A DNA stretch of 64,000 bases from Colletotrichum lupini (Eukaryota > Ascomycota > Sordariomycetes > Glomerellales > Glomerellaceae), in contig NC_064681.1 of NCBI RefSeq assembly GCF_023278565.1, positions 4,278,001 through 4,342,000 of the forward strand. Direction: 5' to 3'. Below the pieces are notes generated by a model. That model saw only the letters and a list, made by a program, of their open reading frames with translations. It was not told where the DNA came from and searched no databases. The position numbers were made by a program, and so were the translations under genes. Each line of letters begins with the position of its first letter. The stretch's first letter is position 1. Shown in pieces: positions 45,438-57,139 of the stretch.

Positions 45438-47281
45438 ACGGTGGAAAAGTCGACGGCTTATGGGATTTCATTACATCGTCATACTATAGAAGGGGATAGG
45501 AGTTGGGGGGCATTGGTTACAAGCATGTAATACCAGGTGGAACAAGCAAATTGATTACCTTGAATTCGTGGTTCAGCACTCCCTTGACCAACATAAGCCT
45601 CCACTACATCAACAAGATCCGAGACCGAGATTTCAATGTACGTAATTTTCAATGATCTACCGCTTGCTGAACGTGATAGATGAACGCACAAACACGATCG
45701 GCCCATTCATTAAAAGCGAAAGCTGACAGTCTCATCAAGTAATTGGGGACCGGCGCCTCCCCGTTCACGGCAAGACGGAGCTCGCGCTCCACTTCCCCCG
45801 ACGGACAGTCCAATGGAACCAATTTGACTTCGGCCACTGAAACTCAAACCAGATGCCGGAAGTCCGGACGCGGGAGAAGGACAAGCATTGCCGATGCGAT
45901 TCGGCGCGACTGAAGAACGTTAACATGTGGACCGTGGGGGGCCTTAACAAGTGCCGATGCCGTCCTGCAGGTGTCCCCGGGTTCCTAGACTTGGAGGTCC
46001 CATTTTCTGTGTGTCATAAACGGTGTCTTGGTGTTAGATTTGTTGCTCCTTCGGGAGCCTGGGCCGCGTTTGGTATCTGGTTCCGGCGCTACTTTTGACG
46101 TCCTTCGATTTTGTAACAAATGAGTGAGATCTTTGCATGTTGCATTGCAGAAACTAGTGCTTTGGAAGCTTCACAAGCTTCCATGAAGGTTTGTTTTCTC
46201 GTTTATCTACTTTGCGAGCTGCTGAAATTACTTACTTCACCGGCAATATTTTCTGGCCAACCTCTATGGCCTCTCGCGTCGATCGAAAGCTTCACTCTAC
46301 ATACACTGTCTGGCGTGAAGCTATGGCCAATATGTAGAGCTTCCCCGCACGAGAAAGATTAAATTGCCGAGGCGTCGGGGAGATCTCGAACGAGTCAGTA
46401 GCTCAGACGAAACGTTGTTGTCTCTCATATTGCAAGCATATTGCAAGGTAGAGCTACATCGTTGATTTCTCTCAGGAAACTAGAAACGAGCCTTGACTTG
46501 ATCGCATCCGAGAGCTTCGGCGTCTTCCCCGAGCTCGAGAAGCGGCCATTCTGTGTCGAACGGGTTTTTAGATGGCGAGTGGTTCAATCTCAAGGCTGGT
46601 CATTTCGAGGAATCATCCTACCGTCAGCTATGGCGTCCAGGATCGGCCCAAAGCTGGCCCAGGACAAAGCCTAGACAAGGAAGATGGCTTCCATCGCGCT
46701 CATTCGAAGTATAGATACTTCTCAGTCATATCATCTATCGGGAATAATGTCGATGTTATTGTTCATCGTCTCATATCCGGATAGCCATGCACTTGAGAAG
46801 AGCCGTGGGCTGCCATCTCCTCGTTCACTCGTCCAAAAACTTGAGTACGTCACAATTCGGCGCCGAATGATCGAGGCTTTATGCGAAGACGGTCCCGAAA
46901 ATATCATTCCTATCGGCTGCTTTATTCTGCCATCCACGCTGATAAGCGGCCGAAACGGAAAGTTAGACCTACCCTCCGACCGAGGCTGCCGCTGGCGGAA
47001 CTCTGTAACAACCGCAACTACGTTGTGTCCAGAACGCCGGAGAGGTCATCCCAACAGATAGACTCTTGCGGGTTTAAAGTCTCTTTGTTATCTCCCCCTC
47101 AAAATGCTTAGAAATACCACGATTCGTCACGTGTCGTCTTAACTTTCAGACTGCAGCCGAGGGATTGGAAACAGTATATGAGCGCGCTTTGGTCTCGTCG
47201 ATTTCTGGAGTTCGGGAGTTGGTATGGTGCGTCTATGAAGCCATGCTCTACCCTTATTTATCATCATCGACGAAAATCACA
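45438..47281. other. Intergenic with probable NRPS remnant
   Basis: About 1.8 kb between CYP505 and the A-T-R enzyme. Most open frames are short and featureless. A stretch near 46860-46980 resembles the end of an adenylation domain and is listed separately. The last 150 bp is the leader of the A-T-R gene. Confidence 0.5.
46850..46990 (+). pseudogene. Probable remnant of an NRPS/acyl-AMP ligase A-domain C terminus
   Basis: Within an open frame of 125 codons, a short run reads RRRMIEALCEDGPENIIPIG and then CFILPSTLISGRNGKLDLP. The spacing and residues resemble the C-terminal subdomain of adenylation domains: PxYMxPxxFxxLDxLPxTxNGKxD, where NGKLD is the A10 motif with the catalytic Lys. No upstream A1-A9 motifs and no downstream carrier domain survive. 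It lies just upstream of a complete adenylating enzyme, so it may be what is left of a former neighbour or duplicate. The match is short and could be chance. Confidence 0.4.
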
Positions 47282-50200
47282 ATGGCCACAACTACCGTTC
47301 AAGTCACGGAGCCGAGGACTCTCTCCGTCTGTGGACAGCGGACTTTCCCGTCCATCATTGACGAGAGGGCTGCTTACGAGCCTAACCTGACGTGTTTCTC
47401 AACGCCATACACGTCGGAGCCCCGGGATGGGTGGAGAGTTGTCACCTACAGAGATTTTGCGAATGCTATCAACTACATCACGCACTTCCTTCTAGACAAC
47501 TGCGGAGTTCCTGCGCCAAACACGTTTCCGACAATTGCCTACATTGGCCCAAATGATGCAAGATACTGCGTGCGTGGACGGCTAAAATCTTCTGTCTGAT
47601 CTGCTGGACCCCTAGCTGACGCGATGGTAGATCATGACCGTTGCCTGCATCAAGGCAGGATACAAGGTCAGCTTCTCCTTGTGCTAGTTTGATATGTACA
47701 CAGTTTGCTGACACGATACCGAGCAGGCCCTATTCGTGTCTCCTAGAAACCCTCTCGAGGCACAGTTGAATCTGTTCAAGCTATCTGACTGCCGACTGGT
47801 GGTGCGTCCGCCATCACACCAGTCTGTTGTCGAATTCTGGGTAAAACACTGGGACATGAAGCAGATCGAGATCGAGCCTCTGCACGATATTCTCTCCAAG
47901 CCCCAAGTACCAAACGTACCGTACACAAAAACTGCTGCAGATGCAGAATGGGATCCTTTCCTTGTCCTCCACACCAGCGGTAGCACAGGTCTCCCAAAGC
48001 CTATTGTCACCAAGCATGGCTCCATCGCCTTGACGGATGCGCAGCACCAGTTCCCGGAATGGAATGGCACGATCCCCATCGCGCGGGCAATGGAGTCGCT
48101 GGCGGACGTACACTTCAGTCCCAGTGAGTACTATGAGTGCACCATCGATTACCATTCACGGAAGCTCACACGTTCAGTGCCATTATTCCACGCCGGAGGC
48201 GTCTATGGGTTCATTGGGACTGCGGTTCTCAGCAACAAGCCCATCATCTTCCCGTTCCCTGACCGCCCACTTACACCTGATCTTACCATCGAGATTCTCA
48301 AAGCGACGGGTGCGAAGAGCGCGGCGCTACCTCCATCTCTACTCGAGGAGATGGTCCATCGTCCAGATCAAATTGAGGTACTGCAGAAGCTTAACTTTGT
48401 TGGCTTTGGTGGAGGTACGTCCCCGTGAAGGACAGAAACCAGAGGCTGAGTACTTACAACGTGCTAGGTCCCCTCAACAAGGAGGCCGGTGACACTCTAT
48501 ATAGGAACGGTGTCAAGTTGCTCAACATTATTGGTGCTACTGAGTATGTGTCTTCGAATCTTTGAATCTCAAGAAGCATCACGCTGAGAATTCCAGGACT
48601 CTACCATTCTGCATCTATTATCAAAAGAACTCGGCACTGTGGCAGTACTTCATCTATAATGAGGAGCTTTCCGGGGTCGAGTTCCGAAAGGCCACGTCTG
48701 ACGAGGACGTTTACGAGATGGTGATCACCAGAAAGTCGAAGCAGATCCCGATCCAGGGCATCTTCTACACGTTCCCCGATAGAGAGGAGTATGCCACGAG
48801 CGACTTATACAAGCCTCACCCGACAATGCCGCACCACTGGAAGTTTCACGGCCGTGCCGACAACATCATCAATCTTTCCAACGGGGAGAAGCTCAACCCC
48901 GTGAGAATGGAAGACATCATTGCCGGGAACCCCGCGGTGAAAGCTGCCCTCATAGTAGGAGCACAGAAGTTCCAGCCAGCTTTAATCGTAGAGCCCTTTG
49001 TGCAGCCAAAGACGGACGAGGAGATTGACGACTTGATTGACCGCATCATGCCGCAAGTTGCCGAGGCTAATGAGACAATTGGTAAGTCTCTCCACTACAC
49101 CCAAACTAACGTCACTTACACCCATCCATCCTTGGAGAAAACGTAGCGCTGACACGGGAATAAAAGCTACGCACGGTCGGATCGTTCGGCACTTGATCAC
49201 CGTGTCCAATCCCGAGAAGCCGTTCCTGATGGCGGACAAGGGCACCCTCAAGAGATCGGCGACAATCAAGCTTTACGCCGATGAGATCGAAGAGCTCTAC
49301 GCTAATCCGAGAGAGGTTCCCCTCTCGAAGGTGCCGCGCCTCGATCTGAGCTCCCAGGCCGCGCTTAGCAAGTCCATCGAGAAGCTCCTCCGCGAGCACC
49401 TCGGCGTCCCCCACTTGGAGTCTGACACTGATTTCTTCGCCGCGGGCATGGACTCGTTGCAAATCATTGCTGCTGCACGTTTCATTACTGCTAGTCTGCG
49501 CGCTACGAATAAGCATTACAGTGATACGACTATTGAGGCTCGCGATATGTATACTCACGTTAGTCCTCACCAGCTTGCTGGTCACATTTTGCGATCTGGA
49601 CAGGGCAAGGCCAATGGTAGTACTGCGAGTGAAAGCGAGAATCACCAAGCAATGGACAGGCTATACCAGAAGATTCGTCAGAACCTGATTCACGCCAAAC
49701 CTGGACGCCCTGAGCCAGCAAAGGAGCAGCAGACTGTCATTCTCACCGGATCCACCGGAAACATGGGATGCTACCTGCTCGATGAGTTGATTCGCAACCC
49801 ACACGTCAAGAAGGTCATTTGCTTCAACAGGTCAACCGACGGCGGTGCCGGAAAGCAGGCCAACGCCATGAAGGAGCGCGGCCTAGCCAGCCCAGGAGAG
49901 AGCGGCAAGGTCGAATTCTTCCACACCAACTTGTCGCAAACCAATATGGGGTTGTCGCAAGAGGTCTACTCTCGCCTCCTTAAAGAGGCGGACCGCATCG
50001 TTCACAACGCTTGGGCTGTCAACTTCAACATGCCTCTCGATGCGTTTGAACCGCACATCAAGGGATGTCGCAATTTGGCTGACTTTGCTGCCACGGCAGA
50101 GAAGCGTGTCGTGCTGGTGTTCGTGTCGACCATTGGTACCACTAGCAAATGGGATGCAAGCCGTGGCCCGGTCCCGGAGAAGTCCCTGCGGGAATATGGT

Positions 50201-50881
50201 ATCTCAGGTCTTGGATATGGCCAGAGTAAGCTGATCTCTAGCATGGTCCTCGAGGACGCCGCCCAAGTCGGAGACTTCCCTCTGGCTATCGTTCGTGTTG
50301 GTCAGATTGCTGGGCCGCTTGCTGATGGCGGCGCTTGGAGCCGCCAAGAGTGGCTGCCCTCCATTATCGCGAGCAGTCTTGTTCTCAAGGCGTTGCCGCG
50401 ACACCTATCCGGTATGAACACAACCGCCTGGGTCCCGGTTGAGACAATGTCGAAAATGATCCTAGATATCGGCGGCCTGACTGAGGAGTCGAAAGACTAC
50501 CACGAGGGGTACTTCCACGGCAGCAACCCCTCCATCACAACATTTGAGAAGCTGGTCCCGGCTATCCAGCAATACTACGGAAGGAATCAACTTCCTGACC
50601 TCATCCCCTTCAAGGAATGGGTAGAGAGATTGGAAGCAAGTCGTACTGCACCCGGAGCGCTTGGCGCTGATCGAAATCCAGGCTTAAAACTGGTCGACTT
50701 CTATCGAGGCGCTGCTTCTGCGGGAGAAAATATACCGAACACGAGGACACACGATACTACGAGAACTGTGGCTTGCAGTCCTGCGCTCCGCTCGGTTGGA
50801 CCTGTGACGCCGGAGCTGATGGCTCATTGGTGCAGACAGTGGAAGTTTGAGAGCCCTTCGGCTCGTGTCGGTCGTTTGTAG
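47282..50881 (+). CDS. NRPS-like adenylation-thiolation-reductase enzyme (carboxylate reductase type)
   Basis: Seven exons, 47282-47569, 47631-47666, 47727-48123, 48178-48414, 48468-48543, 48597-49081 and 49167-50881, join in frame to 1077 residues. Exon 2 has only 36 nt. The adenylation domain (about 1-560) has HTSGSTGLPKP (about 190-200) and LFHAGGVYGF; FHGRADN lies near its end. The thiolation domain has DTDFFAAGMDSLQI (phosphopantetheine Ser about 603). The reductase (NAD_binding_4, about 695-1050) has ILTGSTGNMGCYLLDEL and a catalytic YGQSK (about 856-860). There is no condensation domain. Enzymes of this layout (FUB8 in fusaric-acid clusters, aryl-acid reductases, alpha-aminoadipate reductase relatives) activate a carboxylic acid and release it as aldehyde or alcohol. 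The substrate is unknown. It sits between CYP505 and a laccase, in convergent orientation with the latter. Confidence 0.88.
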
Positions 50882-51329
50882 AGGCCTAGATCTTGGCTTA
50901 GAAATGTTTTGTACAAATTGAATACAAGTTATCAAGAACGAAATCTCGTTCAAAACATGTGCTAGACCTTTGGTCAAGTTATCGCATCGTACAGTGCTAC
51001 GAGGCGTACAAATGCAAAGGCAAGCATCTGTGCCTAACAAGACGGGATTAGTATCTCTCAAGGTCGAATTGAGGTATCATACCATCCTGAGGGAGACGAA
51101 GGCTGAACATGTACCATATTTAGCACACAGGACTGCGAAGTAATAGTGACGATGATTAGCATGAATGTTATTTCTATCTATGATGCTCCTTCTTTCCCAC
51201 AGTCATGACCATGCTCCGACCGCTACGCCACTCAAATTCCCACAAATGATCCAACAAGTAGACAATCAAGCAAACAGTCCATTACAATCTTTTGCAAAAT
51301 TCCCATGAGTGATACCATCCAGGGCCTTT
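50882..51329. other. Convergent 3' intergenic spacer
   Basis: About 450 bp between the convergent A-T-R and laccase genes. It probably holds both 3' UTRs. No other feature was recognised. Confidence 0.6.
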
Positions 51330-53388
51330 TTACATCTTAAGCTTACGCAGACCAGAGTCGGTCTGGGGGTAAGGAGCCTTCTTCGAGTACGTCTGCCACT
51401 GGTTGCACATATCATCCATATCCTGAGCCCGGACAGTATCCATAATCTTGTCAGTCTGCTCCAAGAACTGCACCGACAAACCCTGGCTGACGTGCCACGC
51501 AATGTGGCAATGGAACAGCCACGCGCCGGGGTTGTCCGTCTTGAAGGCGACGACGAGCCAGCCTCGGCCGGGGAGGGTGGTCACGTCGCGCCTGGTCGGG
51601 TTCTTGAAGTTTAGCTTCGAGACGTCGGTCTGCGCGTTGAAGCGGACGCCGTCGCCGCGGCCGCTGGAGGCCGGCTCGGAGTGGCCTAGGATGTAGAAGT
51701 CGTGGCCGTGAAGATGCATGGGGTGAGGGGCGGGGAACAGGTTCTCGACGACCCAGAATGCCCACTGTGATAATGTTAGCTGGTGGTGCCGGGATGGACG
51801 ATACGGGGAAACTTACAGCATTGTCGGCGGGAACCTCGAAGACGTTGTAGTTGTCGGGGTAGTCGGTGCTGTTCTTGGCGAGGTAAGAAAGCGTCGGCTG
51901 GTCCCAGTTGATGTCCATGTTTTGGCCATTGACCTTCCAGAAGACCTGCTGAGTGCCGGTGGTCCTGCTCGTGTCTACGGTAATGTCAAGAGTATCATCT
52001 TGTGTCTTGGCGAACGATGTAGAGTTGACGTCGACGCTGTAGATGGGCTCAAAGTCCGTCTTGTCTTGGCACTGGGAATCGGTGGGCGCCTTGCCGGCAT
52101 CCTTGGGCATGAGGCCGTTTGCCGCACCCTCATACTGGAAGATGGCAGCAGGCTTGTTCATGTTGGACGTGCCGCACAGTCTGTTGGACGGGAACGTGAC
52201 GTTGAACCAGTACGCCTTGCTGGCGTCCTGGTCAGCGTCAATGATGACATCGTAGCGCTGGCCGACGGTCAGGTAGAGTGAGTCTGTCTCGAAGGGCTTG
52301 ACAGGGACAAAGTCGGTTCCCGTCACCGTCATCTTGTGACCGACGAGGTTCACCGTGAAGGTATTGTCGACGGACATATTGACGAGGCGGATCTTGTGAG
52401 ACTTGCCCTTCTTGAGCGTCACGCGGGAGTAGTTGCCACCGCCGTTCTTGTTGATGTTGGTGCCGTTGAAGAGGATATTGTCACTGGCGGGAACGGCAGC
52501 GGGGGCAGTAAAGGTGGAGCGGATCTCGTCGGCAGACTTGTAATACCAATCCGTGATGGAGTAGGTGCCGAGGTCCTCGTCGTAGTTCTTGGAGGTAGGT
52601 CCATCGATCTGAATGGTACCGGCGATACCGTTGGCATACTGGTCGGAGAAATGCGAGTGGTACCATGATGAACCGTACTGCTCGGCACGCCACTCGTAGG
52701 TCTTGGTGGCTCCTGGCGGGATGGGGCACTCGGTGATACCGTTGACACCATCGTTCTGGTTGTTGTTCAGAAGTCGCAGGCCGTGCCAATGCATTGAGGT
52801 TCTGTGGGGTTGTCAGCGATTCAGTATCCTAGAGGTGGGTGCGCATTATAGCTGCTGTTACTTACCCATTCGTCCTCAAGTTGTTCACGACCCTGACCTT
52901 GATCTTATCACCCCAATTTGCCTTGATGTTCGGGCCAGGGAAGCCACCTATAAGGGCTTGAGTGAGCACACAACGATGTGGAAGAAAGGAGAGATTGTAG
53001 CCTACCATTGATTAACATCGCCGTGTTCTTGGTCATGCCATCTTGACCTTGGAAAGAGGTGTGCTCGGTGAGAACCAAGTCATACTGTCCAACTCGTTAG
53101 CACGGTGTAACCCTCAGAGTACACGCGTCAACCAACCTCTCTCGTCACACCAGTATCTGGGATGGACTCCTCGTAAGCAGTCTTGATATCAAACCCTTCA
53201 ACCCAACACTGTCTGTTGTCGGCAGTGTTGCAAGACTTAGGCCCTTGGTTAGAGTCCGCAGGGGTTGATGAGCCAGGCTGTGCGTTGTCCTGCCTCCTCG
53301 AGACACCAGTGTTGGACGACGGTGAGGGGACGGCTGCTGCTAGGCCATAGAGGAAGAAGAGCGCGCTCTTGGAGAGTGTTGACTTCAT
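51330..53388 (-). CDS. Ascomycete laccase (multicopper oxidase)
   Basis: Five exons, 53388-53137, 53084-53006, 52947-52866, 52801-51817 and 51764-51330, join in frame to 610 residues. The N-terminal signal peptide (MKSTLSKSALFFLYGLAAAV) is followed by a pro-region with an Arg-Arg site. All four copper signatures are present: HWHGL (about 142-146), HSHFSDQ (about 186-192), HPMHLHGHDF (about 480-489) and HCHIAWH (about 551-557). The last is followed by GLSVQF, with Leu in the axial type 1 copper position expected of a higher-potential site. The C terminus ends DSGL-RKLKM. DSGL is the conserved ascomycete laccase tail and cleavage after it removes a short extension. Several NxS/T sequons fit secretion. 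It oxidises phenolics with reduction of O2 to water. Its place beside the A-T-R and CYP505 genes suggests a biosynthetic role, but a stand-alone secreted laccase is equally possible. Confidence 0.92.
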
Positions 53389-55747
53389 CTTGACTGTCTT
53401 TGGCTAATGCGTATGCCGAGGGCTATGAATGTCTGCTCGAGTTGCCCTACATAGGAGTCAGTCAACGAGGATCCCGTTTCATGAAGTGGCACTCTAAGAG
53501 GAGACGACTTACCTAGTCCACCCAGTATTAATCTCTACCACAACCTTGTTCGTTCGACGTAATAAAAGAAGAGAAGAGCTTCCAGAAATTCCAACTCTCC
53601 AACGGTCGACGCAACCTTTAGATAAGGTAGAAAACCTGCGCTGTGATATTGGCCACCGCCTGATTAACCTTAAGAAAGAGGGCACGGTGCTGTCGTTCGG
53701 GGACGAACCGTGATCTAGCCTTTTAGGTCGAGCGTCGCGAAACGTAGGAAACTGTTAGATTTTGCGCCGCGGAAAGGAAGGAGCTCGTTCCTAGACACAC
53801 CCACGTACCAACCAGAGAGCTTTATACCAAGGCGAGCGGCACCAAGACGGCGGGTTAGTTTCAATATCTTCGGGCTGGGGAGGGAAGGCAAAGGTAAGAT
53901 GGGATGATGTTTGGAACTGTCTGAGTGGGAGTGAGCGTGTGTGTGGTTTACTGCGGTTGGATTGGATTGGATTGTGTGTAGTTCCTGACAGTCGGTCCCG
54001 GGTACCAAGCGGTCTTTGGGTCCATGGCCGCCTTAGTGGGCGGTTATCACGAGTGTCAGACAAGCCCGAGGTGGGTGACTCTGAATGCATGTTCGCTTCT
54101 ACCCGGCAGCCGGAACCAAGGTCCGCTCTCCTGGTTGCTGAGTACAGGCATGCGAGGGGGACCAGTTCAGACTGAAGGCAGGCTGCAAGGCGAGAAGCAA
54201 TCTGAGGAGAGGTATGGGGGTTCAGGTTAGACGGCCGCCACCATGCAGCCCTCGGGCGGCCTTCGGGTTCGTATGACTTCCCGTTGTGACCAAGGGTATA
54301 TCGGCATCAGAGAAAGAGACAGGCGCGTCTGCTGAGACGGAGGAGTCTCGTTTGGCGGTTGCATGATGATTCATCAGGAAACTCGAAAAGCCACAATCTC
54401 TTCGTCAGCTGCGCGTCTCTAAGCGCCGCTGGATGTTTCGCGGCGTCTCTCTTATTGTCAAATCATGCGGCTCCAGGTTGAGGATCCTGTATGATATTCC
54501 CTAGCCGGTAGATCCTACGGCTCCTACCCCGGGATTTACCAAATATGAGAAAGTCGCCACGGCCTAGACCCCGTCTTCCCGTGTGGCAATCATGTCGCTG
54601 CTCAAGCTCCTTCATGTGCTTTCTCCAGCCCATAGTGTCGATTCGTCGAACGCAGCGGTCGTCTTCGGCCGTGTCTTGGCCCTGCGCAAGCAAAGCGTAT
54701 CTTGCGTTTGGCAGCAAAAAGGTCTGAGCAGTGTGGCTATATCATGTATCAAAACCGCCGTCACCTCTCAAAATGTCGAGCGCTCGGCCACCGGCAAGCG
54801 GCAACGTGCATCTGTCGCCTCGCTATGTCCTCTCTCTACTCAGCTTCACAGTCCATTTCCCCCACGAACATTTCACCTCTGAGAAGAAAGGCTGAAGCTC
54901 GAAGCTAGGCACAGTGCCCCTCCAACCCTCGGCCGGCGCATGTGGCGCGGTCGACGGTCTCGAAAAATTGGCCGTGCGGATGTATGAGAAGGACTGCTGA
55001 GGGTTAGAGCATCGAAAACTTTGAAGGATTTCATCTTCTGCCCGAGGATCGAACCAAAACGTCTAAAACGACTTTGTTCGATGGGCGGGTAACCGATTTC
55101 TTGTCTTCCCTCGCCACATTGCTTTCTTACCTGAGGACTCAGCAGAGGAGACGTGCGGGTGTCAAATCTGACGTGAACCGCGGTGCTGGTACACGTTGGA
55201 TGAGCGTTGTAAAGCATTCCGGAAATTCCCGTTCGCCTTCTTTGGTGTGGCATTTATTTGTGGCGGGCGGAAGTGCGTATTTGAGATGTTTAGGCTAAGT
55301 AAAAGCTGCAGCCAAGTCGGCGAAGATGAGGCTCAAGTTTGACCCAATGACATTGCGATAGAGGATAATACGCGCTTGCGCTTTTATGAGGGCGGCGGAC
55401 GGCTGTCTTTTGAGTCGACAAACCTGGTCAAGTGGGTTGGGAAACATGGGATGAACCAATTCGTAAGGGCTAGAGAACGGTCAGTGGTGGCGCAAACACC
55501 ACCAGGCAAAACTTTTTGAAGAAACATGCTTCACTCGTGCTCTGAAGGACTCTCAGGCCGGCAGTTTTACACATTGTCTAGTTTGTCCAAACACAGTCAG
55601 TGATGGCCTCATGCTTTGAATCTTGGAAGAATCGAGAAAGAAGTCGGTCTGATCCGTGGAAATGGACCACCAGTGCTTGATATAAAGAGAGCGCAAGTGC
55701 ACTCTGATTCTGGAGAACTAGGAAACCAAAAAGTCAAAAGTGTTGTT
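53389..55747. other. Intergenic, no gene seen
   Basis: About 2.4 kb upstream of the laccase and downstream of the tRNA. A GGATT-type tandem run occurs near 53955-53975. Open frames of up to 126 codons on either strand are featureless. Confidence 0.5.
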
Positions 55748-55818
55748 AGCACAACCTGGTTTCGATCCAGGGACCTCTGGGTTATGAGCCCAGCGCTCTA
55801 CCCCTGAGCTATTGTGCT
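55748..55818 (-). tRNA. tRNA-Met (CAU), elongator type
   Basis: Read on the minus strand, 71 nt fold into a complete cloverleaf. The acceptor stem AGCACAA pairs with TTGTGCT, the D stem is GCTC/GAGC, and the anticodon stem CTGGG/CCCAG closes loop CTCATAA with anticodon CAT. The variable loop is AGGTC and the T stem CCTGG/CCAGG closes loop ATCGAAA. There is no intron and CCA is not encoded, as in eukaryotic nuclear genes. The first base pair is A-T and the T loop lacks the AUCG-type initiator features I would expect, so elongator Met is favoured. Confidence 0.9.
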
Positions 55819-57139
55819 TGATGATGGGTACTCGTCGATGTCGAGGGCGAGAGCACAAGGTGTTTATTATGGCTTTGGATTTGTGGATCGTTCTCTGTTG
55901 AGTCACGATGTCTACAGTTTTGTGTGCTTGTGGGTGCGTTTGTGGGTCGTTGGTAAGTGCACGACTTGGCCTCAGGGCTGGAGTGAAATTGGCCTCACAT
56001 CATGTGAATTTAGGAGTTCGAGACATGTGGCATATGTGGGGAGAAACACCTGCCACTCCCTTGATGAGTTGCCTCGAGTTTGCCTGAGTTGCAAAGTCTG
56101 AATTCTTTTCTATGCCTAAGAAAGAAAAGTCGCACAGCATGTTTTGCTCAATGTGACGATCTGGGGTAAGGATAAAGACAAATGCCCCGACCGGCTCCGT
56201 AAGCGGGCCCTGCTCTCGGTGATGTGGGCCTTACCGACACGGATAATGATCGGGGCCTCCGGTCGCTGAGAGGGTGGGGCAATGGGATCATGCCATTGGA
56301 TAACTGCTTTAAGTCGGGGGCCGAATCAGAAGTCCCTTGTTATCTTGATGTGGCGATTCGTAAGCAGTCATTCAATTGGTGCGCCTATGGGTTGGCGTTG
56401 AGAGAAATACCACGGTCCGAGGTGTTCGATGAGGAATCCAAGCCAAGGTTCGGGTTGACAAACAACCAGCGTGTTGATACATAATATGTAGAACAGTACG
56501 ATCTATTGAATTGCCGTTAGTGAGGGAGATCACTACACTAACTCCACCGGTATTAAGCTCGATTTCGGATTGAAAAGAGGGTGATGAGAATCAGGTGAAT
56601 GTTCGAGCAACTTTATCTCACTTGCGTTGATAAATAGTCAGATGAAGTTCTGGGATTGAAAGACACGATGAGTTGCGTTTATCATCTACGCTGCCAAAGA
56701 TAAGAGTCATGAGATGAGTGAAGCAGCTGACTGTATCTAGGTGTGGGTGGGTGTGACGAAACACAGACAAACTGTGAGTTCATGCATCACGACAAGATTA
56801 GCTGCTCGCGATACCTGGCTATATTAAGTGAATCGACAGGTGAAGGCAACATCACATGGTCCGGGTCTTTGTGCGCTGCAACAATTTTTTCAGAGCGCTA
56901 GTCTATTAAAAAGAATTCTAGACTTCCTGAACTCGAGTACTTTCAGTTGACTCGTCAAGGCTTCTTCTGGCCATGTTTTTATCTCATACGCACACACAAA
57001 GACCGCTCAAATGTATCATCAAGTATCCCAATTAAAACGCCGTGCCTCTAGCGACATGAACATATGTCCCAGGGCGTGTATGCCAAAGGTCCCATCTCAT
57101 TTCGTACCCGTCGTAACATGACAATCTGAAAGGGCATGT
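55819..57139. other. Intergenic, no gene seen
   Basis: About 1.3 kb between the tRNA and the 3' end of the inositol oxygenase gene. Frames are short and no motif was recognised. Confidence 0.5.

Noticed and set aside
55020..55100. T-arm-like GGTTCGATCC sequence suggesting a second tRNA
   Set aside because: T stem and acceptor stem do not pair and no D or anticodon arm can be drawn.
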